In this document: positions 1-4,864 of the stretch, piece after piece
Layout: the number at the start of each line of letters is the position of its first letter
Position numbering within the stretch: position 1 is the first letter of the stretch
Origin: an uncultured Clostridia bacterium
Lineage (GTDB): Bacteria; Bacillota; Clostridia; Christensenellales; Borkfalkiaceae
NCBI GenBank assembly: GCA_944376035.1
Contig: CALWBJ010000138.1
Span: forward strand, 1-6,585
Direction: 5' to 3'
Length of the DNA: 6,585 nt
Made by a program: the position numbers and the translations under genes
The notes under the pieces: model-generated
Database searches by the model: none
What the model was told of the DNA's origin: nothing
What the model saw: the letters and a program-made list of their open reading frames with translations, nothing else

Positions 1-89
1 TATGTGTATATTTATTGAAATAATTTATATTTTATTCATAAATTTTATAATAATTGAATAATTTAATGTATATTTTTGTAATTATTCAT

Positions 90-118
90 ATTATAAACCT
101 AAAAAAAGAAATTTTCAA
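90..118 (-). promoter_or_regulatory. Strong sigma-A-like promoter pointing out of the left edge
   Basis: On the minus strand TTGAAA (118-113), exactly 17 bp, then a perfect TATAAT (95-90). Transcription would begin near 83 and leave the window to the left. No Shine-Dalgarno with a start codon is visible in 1-83, so the gene it serves begins outside. It sits just past the 16-bp hairpin, which marks this gap as a boundary between transcription units. Confidence 0.65.
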
Positions 119-130
119 GTCGAAACTGCA

Positions 131-168
131 TTTACGCCGCCGCCCGCTATGACGGGCGGCGGCGTAAA
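131..168 (-). terminator. 16-bp GC-rich hairpin downstream of the URO-D gene
   Basis: Perfect inverted repeat (arms 131-146 and 153-168, TTTACGCCGCCGCCCG and its complement) with a 6-nt loop; TGCA at 127-130 and 172-175 extends the stem past a 3-nt bulge. It is by far the strongest fold in this AT-rich gap and lies between the URO-D stop at 405 and a promoter for the next gene, as expected for a terminator. There is no U-run on either side, and it is 237 nt from the stop codon. Confidence 0.5.
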
Positions 169-404
169 TAATGCAAAAAAGTATTTTTAATTCAAATTTT
201 ATTCATAGTTAAATTATATTGATAATTTTAATTTTAACAAATTTTAATAGGCAAAGATAAATTCAAAATAAAAATTTATAAAAGTATTCAGTTAAAATAT
301 TTAAACAATTAAATTCTTATTTATAAATACATAATCAAATACTTTTTTAAGATAAAATTTATAAAAAGGAAATGAATATTTTTATTATAAATATAAAATT
401 CTTT
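169..404. other. AT-rich intergenic stretch without a visible gene
   Basis: This stretch is almost wholly A and T and holds no convincing open frame, ribosome binding site or tRNA. A 13-base word (AAAATTTATAAAA) occurs at 271-283 and 354-366, which is weak evidence of anything in such biased DNA. It is read here as the long 3' flank of the URO-D gene. Confidence 0.6.
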
Positions 405-1451
405 CTACATGTCCTTTCCGTAGAAATCGTCGAGTGCGTCCATAATGGCAGAGTAAGATTTTTCCCAACAATGTTCGGGGACATCCTCGGTTACGCCTAT
501 GATAAGACCCTTTGCCTTAGCCCCTTCTTTTATGAGTTCCATAGCGAGGTTATATATTTTTTCTTTTTCCCATAAATGCGCGGGACTCGGAAAATTCAGC
601 CAGAATACTTTATCGGGCGCTACCTTTATCGCCTCGGAAAGTGAATAGTTACAACTCGTATCATACGCCTCTATATAATCGAGTTTACTTGCCGCTATAT
701 CTTCAAGAATAAGTCTGTTATCTGCATCAAAGTGAGAACCTATGAATTGTTCGTTACCGTGCAGCACGTCTGCCGCATTATTATATACAGGCACGTAAAG
801 ATTCTTGAAAGTGTCTTTTCCTATTATATTAGGTACTACGTTGCCGCCGTAATTAGTGGCGGGAAGATTTGACTTTACGGCAAAATCATAAGTCTTTTCG
901 TTAAATTTCAATAAACTCTCAAATAATTCTTCCACTTTTTCCCTGTTGTCTATCCACTCGTAACAGAACTTTTCCGTCCCCATGTCCTGGGCTATCAACT
1001 GTTGCAAGGGCTCGTACGGTAATTGCCCGCGTAAAAAATAATAGTCGGCATGATTTTTCATGTGCTCTATCATTTCGCCGTTGTAAATAAGTTCTGTATC
1101 CTCAATATAATATTTATAGGCTTTATAATCTTCGTCAGCCTTGATAAAATGATCTTTTAAATATGTACTGTATTTATTTATAATTTCCAGTTTGTCTATA
1201 TTCCCGTAAGGTGTTTCGACAACGGTTTTTTTATAAATCTCGCCATTCTTTTCCGAACAGTCCACACGGACTTTGCACTTATTATTACGTGTACGGTAAA
1301 CAGATACTCTCTTTATCAGTCCCATTCCCCTTTCCAAAAGTCTTTCAAGCGACTCACCCGCTTTTACTTTGTTTTCGTAAGGTGCGAAAACAGGCCTTTT
1401 ACCGGAACGGTTACCTTTAAGCGTCTCTACTATCAACTCTGTCGTATTCAT
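405..1451 (-). CDS. URO-D superfamily protein of unknown reaction
   Basis: This 348-residue protein resembles the group often labelled 'uroporphyrinogen decarboxylase family protein' found beside carbohydrate genes in anaerobes. Conserved-looking blocks are GGNVVPNIIG (202-211), SHFDADNR (239-246), DYIEAYDTS (258-266), WLNFPSPAHLW (284-294) and IIGVTEDVP (317-325). It is probably not HemE, because the context is not heme synthesis and the N-terminal part is unlike it. It also lacks the His-X-Cys zinc motif of the MtaA/MtbA corrinoid methyltransferases: His240 is followed by Phe-Asp. His240, Asp242 and Glu261 are candidate metal or substrate ligands. The start is Met at 1451, with AAGGG 8 nt upstream. 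An in-frame TTG at 1520 would add 23 residues but lies upstream of the likely -10 box, so it is rejected. It probably has its own promoter at 1507-1535. Cytoplasmic; no signal peptide. Confidence 0.8.
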   Translation of the reverse strand: MNTTELIVETLKGNRSGKRPVFAPYENKVKAGESLERLLERGMGLIKRVSVYRTRNNKCKVRVDCSEKNGEIYKKTVVETPYGNIDKLEIINKYSTYLKDHFIKADEDYKAYKYYIEDTELIYNGEMIEHMKNHADYYFLRGQLPYEPLQQLIAQDMGTEKFCYEWIDNREKVEELFESLLKFNEKTYDFAVKSNLPATNYGGNVVPNIIGKDTFKNLYVPVYNNAADVLHGNEQFIGSHFDADNRLILEDIAASKLDYIEAYDTSCNYSLSEAIKVAPDKVFWLNFPSPAHLWEKEKIYNLAMELIKEGAKAKGLIIGVTEDVPEHCWEKSYSAIMDALDDFYGKDM

Positions 1452-1506
1452 CTTTTTACCCTTGTCTATGCAAATTTCTGATAAAATATGTTTTTCCGAT
1501 TTCAAA

Positions 1507-1535
1507 ATTATAAACAGCAAATATTATTGTGTCGG
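1507..1535 (-). promoter_or_regulatory. Sigma-A-like promoter of the URO-D gene
   Basis: On the minus strand CCGACA (1535-1530, four of six bases of TTGACA), a 17-bp spacer and a perfect TATAAT (1512-1507). Transcription would start near 1500, giving a leader of about 50 nt before the ATG at 1451. This supports separate expression of the URO-D gene and rules against the upstream TTG start. Confidence 0.6.
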
Positions 1536-1574
1536 CATTTATTAACTTTGCCTTTAATATAACCGGATAAAGTC

Positions 1575-1608
1575 AATTATGGCTTTTACTGACGTAAAAA
1601 CCATAATT
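1575..1608 (-). terminator. 15-bp inverted repeat between the paralogue and the URO-D gene
   Basis: Arms 1575-1589 and 1594-1608 (AATTATGG...TTTTAC) around a 4-nt loop. On the plus strand one position is a C-A mismatch; in minus-strand RNA it becomes a U-G pair, so the stem is complete only in the RNA made by these genes. It starts 50 nt after the stop codon at 1659. No strong U-run follows. It is probably the 3' end of the paralogue transcript; a dimeric-repressor operator about 40 bp upstream of the URO-D promoter is the alternative. Confidence 0.5.
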
Positions 1609-1658
1609 ATTATAACCGCTTATTTGAAAACAGTCAACTTATATATCAAAAATTATAA

Positions 1659-3077
1659 TCATTTATTATAAGGAATAATAAAAATCGCGTCGCCTGCACC
1701 GATTTTAAAGTCCAGAACGGTTCCGCTTTCAATCTCCCTGTCTTTATATATTCCTCTATTTATTATTTTAACAGAATTATATGTTTTACCCAAAGACAGA
1801 CTAATCTCCGCGCTCTCTTTCTTTATCGGGTCTGAAGCGTTAATTATAAAATAACCGCGCAGGTTTTCCGTACCGTCCTTCATTGAATTTATAAGTACAG
1901 TACCTTTGGCTTTTATAACTCTGATACCTTCCTGTTTTCCGCAAAGCCGTAACTGTTCGAAATATTCACACCCCTCCGTATCTCCGACAACACGGGAACT
2001 CATATAATCGTAACTTAATACAGTTTCCGCAAGACTTTTAATTTCATCGTTTACAGTCTTTACCTGGTCGTAAAGAATTTTATTTCCGAAATTATCTATT
2101 ATTGCGCTGTCGCACCCCTCTCCTCCATGGTCGGGCCCTGTCTGATTGGGAAACATCCAGTATGTATAATGTATAATATTGTCCACACCGAAAGACATTA
2201 CAGTATTGATTTGCCATCTCACGTCATCTTCGTCAACATGTCTCAGTCCCGCTTTCATGGAATAATCCTGTACGCATATTTCAAGATGTGCGCCGTGTTT
2301 TTTAGAAAATTCAGACATTATCTGTAAATTTCTCAGATATGTTTTTCTTATAAATTCCGAATGGGCTCTTTCCTTAAAAAATCTGAAAGGATAGTCATCG
2401 TAAAGAAGATTTTTCGCTTTTGTTTCGGAAAAATACTTTCTTACGTATTTGTAGTATGCCTTCTCCGGATCATCGTTACCTTTTCCCGGCTCTTTACCCG
2501 TATATGCTTTTATCCATGCTTTCTCGTTCATATACGGCAGTAAAACGACGGGTATATAAATGTCAGGTACAAGCGATTTTAATGCTCTGTACACCTGTCC
2601 TACAGACTTCATCTTAACATACGACGGTTCATCGAAAACAGTTATTCCGTAAAAAGCAGGATGGTCTTTGTAAGGCGCGATCAGAGTCGCTACATACGCT
2701 TCAAGGTCTTCCTGAGTAGCAAAACGGCATCCCTTTCCTACAAGACTTTTTATTTGCCTGCCTTTATCCGTTACATTGCTCGAAAGATCGTGTATTTCCT
2801 GATGAAAAACTATCACCTTCAAACCCGCTTCAAACGCCATGTCAAGATTTTTCTTCAACTGACTGGTAGAAAACTCTTCGCCGTTATACGGGTCGTTTCC
2901 TAAAAGAAGCAACGTGTCAAGCCCGAGATCCTTATACTCTTTAAATCTTTCTGGCGTTCTGTAATCTTCACCGGTATATTGTGCTACGCCCAACTCGTCT
3001 ACATAATGTCCGTCGGTAGGACCGACGTGCGCATACATGTTCAGTTTGTTATTTTTCGCCGAATAATCCGGAAACAT
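1659..3077 (-). CDS. Cytoplasmic paralogue of the upstream TIM-barrel glycoside-hydrolase-like protein
   Basis: This 472-residue protein has no signal peptide; its third residue (PDYS) aligns with residue 43 of the exported neighbour, so the copies differ by almost exactly the export segment. Counted by hand, residues 1-358 align without a gap at a constant offset of 40 and about 68% identity (244/358). The last 79 alignable residues are only about 33% identical. Eight barrel strands are visible, with candidate catalytic Glu150 (FDEP 148-151) and Glu266 (LEIC 265-268); the fully shared DHPAFYG, NLLYDDYPF and HYTYWMFPNQTGP segments probably line the active site. It has five cysteines (117, 268, 322, 370, 379), compatible with the cytoplasm. 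A likely job is cleaving imported fragments of the glycan attacked outside by the exported copy; this is inference. ATG is preceded by AAGGAG at a rather long 10-nt spacing. Stop codon is TGA. Glycosidase activity is not proven. Confidence 0.85.
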   Translation of the reverse strand: MFPDYSAKNNKLNMYAHVGPTDGHYVDELGVAQYTGEDYRTPERFKEYKDLGLDTLLLLGNDPYNGEEFSTSQLKKNLDMAFEAGLKVIVFHQEIHDLSSNVTDKGRQIKSLVGKGCRFATQEDLEAYVATLIAPYKDHPAFYGITVFDEPSYVKMKSVGQVYRALKSLVPDIYIPVVLLPYMNEKAWIKAYTGKEPGKGNDDPEKAYYKYVRKYFSETKAKNLLYDDYPFRFFKERAHSEFIRKTYLRNLQIMSEFSKKHGAHLEICVQDYSMKAGLRHVDEDDVRWQINTVMSFGVDNIIHYTYWMFPNQTGPDHGGEGCDSAIIDNFGNKILYDQVKTVNDEIKSLAETVLSYDYMSSRVVGDTEGCEYFEQLRLCGKQEGIRVIKAKGTVLINSMKDGTENLRGYFIINASDPIKKESAEISLSLGKTYNSVKIINRGIYKDREIESGTVLDFKIGAGDAIFIIPYNK

Positions 3078-3087
3078 ATTCTGTATT

Positions 3088-3093
3088 CTCCTT
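3088..3093 (-). promoter_or_regulatory. Shine-Dalgarno of the cytoplasmic paralogue
   Basis: AAGGAG with 10 nt before the ATG at 3077. The spacing is longer than the usual 5-8 nt, but no other start codon in the frame fits better, and the alignment with the paralogue begins at residue 3. Confidence 0.65.
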
Positions 3094-3103
3094 AATTACT
3101 GCT

Positions 3104-3109
3104 ATTATA
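3104..3109 (-). promoter_or_regulatory. Possible -10 box of the cytoplasmic paralogue
   Basis: A perfect TATAAT 27 bp before the start codon, within AT-rich DNA. The hexamer 17 bp upstream (ATTAAG) is a poor -35 box, and the resulting leader would begin only a few bases before the Shine-Dalgarno. It could be a promoter that needs an activator, with the tandem repeats upstream as sites, or a chance match. Confidence 0.35.
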
Positions 3110-3113
3110 AAAT

Positions 3114-3135
3114 CTCTTAATATACTCTTAATATA
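3114..3135. repeat. 11-bp tandem repeat, two copies
   Basis: CTCTTAATATA occurs twice in a row (3114-3124 and 3125-3135), just upstream of the possible -10 box of the cytoplasmic paralogue. The spacing is one helical turn. It may be an AT-rich promoter element or simple slippage. Confidence 0.75.
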
Positions 3136-3143
3136 TTTTTAAT

Positions 3144-3187
3144 ATATAGTACATAAATTTACGGCATATAGTACATAAATTTACGGC
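3144..3187. repeat. Perfect 22-bp tandem repeat, two copies
   Basis: Two identical adjoining copies, 3144-3165 and 3166-3187, of a unit beginning ATATAGTACATAAATTT and ending ACGGC. They lie between the hairpin of the exported gene and the start of its paralogue. The unit contains GTAC and TAAATTTA palindromes. The two copies, spaced by about two helical turns, would suit binding of a regulator upstream of the paralogue, but this is inference; a slippage duplication is also possible. Confidence 0.85.
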
Positions 3188-3215
3188 GGTCAGGCACTAT
3201 TCGCGCCTGACCGCC
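3185..3215 (-). terminator. GC-rich hairpin after the exported enzyme gene
   Basis: Perfect 11-bp stem (GGCGGTCAGGC, 3185-3195, with 3205-3215) and a 9-nt loop, 41 nt past the stop codon at 3256. The sequence after it on the minus strand is GTAAATTTATG, not a clean U-run, so it is a probable terminator or 3'-end stabiliser, not a textbook one. Its inner end overlaps the first of two 22-bp tandem repeats met on the minus strand. Confidence 0.5.
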
Positions 3216-3255
3216 ACGAACTTATCCTATAAACTGAATTTCTCCGCCCATAAAC

Positions 3256-4794
3256 TTAATTATAGGGAATGACGAAACATCCGTCGCCACATTCGAGTTC
3301 AAAAGTGTAAGCGTTGTTTTCGTCCAGTTGCGCGTACGTTGTCTGTCCCTTATTTATCATCATCAAATACTTATAATCGGTATCAAACGTTAACTTCACC
3401 GAATCTTCGGTTTCATAATATGGATCGGTGAGATTCTGCACCATGTAACCGCGCAATTGTTTCTCGTCGTCGTACATCTGATTTATAAGCGTGGTTTCAG
3501 TTACTTCGATATCCGTTATTCCGTCAAGTTCCTGAACATCCTTTAATCCGAGGAAATATCTGGGAGGAGTCAGACTTGTAAAATCATAATAACTCTTCTG
3601 ATAATCAAAATTTAAAATAACTTTTGCCAGATTCTGCGACTCTGCATTTACTCTTTTCACTTCATTGTATAAAAGTTTGTTGCCGTAGTTATCCATAATC
3701 GCGCTGTTTGCACCTTCTCCGCCGTATCCGGGACCGGTCTGATTGGGAAACATCCAATAAGTATAATGAATAATGTTATCCACACCGAACGATAGCGCGG
3801 TATTTATCTGCCATCTTATATCTTCTTCGCTTACTTTTCTCAGTCCGCTTGTCATGGAGAATGCCTGTATACAGATTTCAAGATTAGCGTTGTGCTCATT
3901 CGCATATTCTGACATGATTTGCAGGTTCTGTAAATATGTTGTCCTTATATATTGGCTGTCGTCTATGTTCGCCTGCAAACGGAAAGGATAATCGTCATAA
4001 AGAAGATTCGTGGCCTGCGTTTCCTCAAAATATTTCTCCACATATTTCTTATAAGCGTTAAGCGGAACAGTGTTCCCCGCTACCGCATTCTGCCCCGAAT
4101 AAGCGTATATCCAACCCGACTCGTCCATAAATGGCAGTAATACTACCGGAATATATATGTCCGGAACAAGTGTTTTAAGTGCTCTGTAAACCTGCCCTAC
4201 CGATTTAAGTTTTACGTATGTCGGCTCATCAAAAAGAGTTACCCCGTAAAACGCAGGGTGATCTTTATAAGGCGCTATAAGCGTGGCTATATGCGCTTCG
4301 AGATCCTCCTGCGTGGCAAACTGATATCCGCTTCCCACTAGACTTTCCAACTGTTCTCCCGTATTTGACATATTGCTCGAAAGGTCGTGTACTCTGAGGT
4401 CAAATACTATAACCCTTAAACCGACTTCCGCAGCCATATCGAGATTTTTCTTTAACTGGCTGGTTGCGAAATCTTCACCCATGTATGGGTCGTTACCGAG
4501 AAGAAGCAACGTCTCCTCTCCCATATCTTTATATTCCTGATATCTCTCAACAGTACGGTAATCTTCGCCTGTAAATTGTGCCTGCCCCGTTACGTCGGTA
4601 TAATGTCCGTTTGTCGGACCTACGTGCGCGTACATATGTAAAGACAAATCGCTCGACGAATAATCGGGGGCTTTTTCCTTTAACTCTTCCTGACTGAGTT
4701 GCGCCGATCCTTCGCACCCGAATCCTATCAACATGGACAGCACTACCGCGAAACAAAGTGCAGCGCTTAATATTTTACAAAAAAATCTTTTCAT
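3256..4794 (-). CDS. Exported, probably lipid-anchored TIM-barrel glycoside-hydrolase-like protein
   Basis: This 512-residue protein has a signal sequence: basic start MKRFFCK, hydrophobic stretch about 8-26, then Cys27. The residues before Cys27 (GFG) are a poor lipobox, so lipid anchoring is likely but unproven. From residue 53 eight beta strands can be traced in order (MYAHVGP 54-60, TLLLLGND 95-102, VIVFDLRVHDL, FYGVTLFDEP 182-191, IYIPVVLLP, NLLYDDYPF 263-271, NLEICIQ 304-310, NIIHYTYWMFP 340-350). This fits a clan GH-A-like (beta/alpha)8 barrel. Candidate catalytic acids are Glu190 (strand 4, FDEP) and Glu306 (strand 7, LEIC), the positions used in GH-A enzymes. The tail SAIMDNYGNKLLYNEVKRVN resembles the end of GH-A barrels, and residues about 400-512 form a beta-rich domain. 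I cannot assign a CAZy family. The start is firm: AAGGAG lies 5 nt before ATG. The next gene is its paralogue. Confidence 0.85.
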   Translation of the reverse strand: MKRFFCKILSAALCFAVVLSMLIGFGCEGSAQLSQEELKEKAPDYSSSDLSLHMYAHVGPTNGHYTDVTGQAQFTGEDYRTVERYQEYKDMGEETLLLLGNDPYMGEDFATSQLKKNLDMAAEVGLRVIVFDLRVHDLSSNMSNTGEQLESLVGSGYQFATQEDLEAHIATLIAPYKDHPAFYGVTLFDEPTYVKLKSVGQVYRALKTLVPDIYIPVVLLPFMDESGWIYAYSGQNAVAGNTVPLNAYKKYVEKYFEETQATNLLYDDYPFRLQANIDDSQYIRTTYLQNLQIMSEYANEHNANLEICIQAFSMTSGLRKVSEEDIRWQINTALSFGVDNIIHYTYWMFPNQTGPGYGGEGANSAIMDNYGNKLLYNEVKRVNAESQNLAKVILNFDYQKSYYDFTSLTPPRYFLGLKDVQELDGITDIEVTETTLINQMYDDEKQLRGYMVQNLTDPYYETEDSVKLTFDTDYKYLMMINKGQTTYAQLDENNAYTFELECGDGCFVIPYN

Positions 4795-4805
4795 TTATTC
4801 TCCTT
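4795..4805 (-). promoter_or_regulatory. Shine-Dalgarno of the exported enzyme gene
   Basis: AAGGAG at 4805-4800 with 5 nt before the ATG at 4794. It fixes the start codon. The site directly touches the U-run of the preceding hairpin, so hairpin folding or transcript ending there could affect expression of the gene. Confidence 0.8.
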
Positions 4806-4841
4806 AAAAAGTGGCGGGGAAGAATTTCAACTCCCCGCCAC
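4806..4841 (-). terminator. U-tailed hairpin running into the next Shine-Dalgarno
   Basis: Perfect 10-bp stem (4832-4841 with 4811-4820, GTGGCGGGGA and its complement) and an 11-nt loop. On the minus strand it is followed at once by TTTTT (4810-4806) and then by AAGGAG of the exported enzyme gene. It has the form of a Rho-independent terminator for the secreted-protein gene. There is no room for a promoter between it and the next gene, so that gene must be read through it or start upstream of it. It may therefore act as a partial terminator, an attenuator or an mRNA-stabilising stem. Confidence 0.7.
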
Positions 4842-4858
4842 GCTTTGCGGTCAGGTAA

Positions 4859-4864
4859 ATTATA
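4859..4864 (-). promoter_or_regulatory. Possible -10 box overlapping the stop codon of the secreted-protein gene
   Basis: A perfect TATAAT lies across the last codons and stop of the secreted-protein gene. If used, transcription would begin near 4852 and give a leader of about 58 nt made of the U-tailed hairpin plus the Shine-Dalgarno. No good -35 box is seen at 16-18 bp, so this is a weak call. Confidence 0.25.

Noticed and set aside
175..348. 12-bp inverted repeat (AAAAAAGTATTT at 175-186, complement at 337-348)
   Set aside because: It consists of homopolymer-like AT words 150 bp apart in very AT-rich DNA, so a chance match is likely.
372..575. Plus-strand open frame of 67 codons with an AAAAGGA-like site before it
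   Set aside because: Most of it is antisense to the 3' end of the URO-D gene, and the protein is Phe-rich with no recognisable pattern. The purine stretch is expected in AT-rich DNA.
405..1451. Heme enzyme HemE or corrinoid methyltransferase MtaA/MtbA
   Set aside because: The superfamily blocks fit neither: there is no HemE-like N terminus, no His-X-Cys zinc motif, and no heme or corrinoid partner gene in the window.
1452..1520. 23-residue N-terminal extension of the URO-D protein from a TTG codon
   Set aside because: It has no Shine-Dalgarno, lies upstream of the likely -10 box, and the internal ATG at 1451 has AAGGG at good spacing.
3144..3187. CRISPR-like repeat
   Set aside because: There are only two copies, with no spacer between them and no cas gene nearby.
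4547..4756. Minus-strand open frame of 69 codons inside the exported enzyme gene
   Set aside because: It overlaps the well-supported gene in another frame, is rich in Arg, and has no ribosome binding site.
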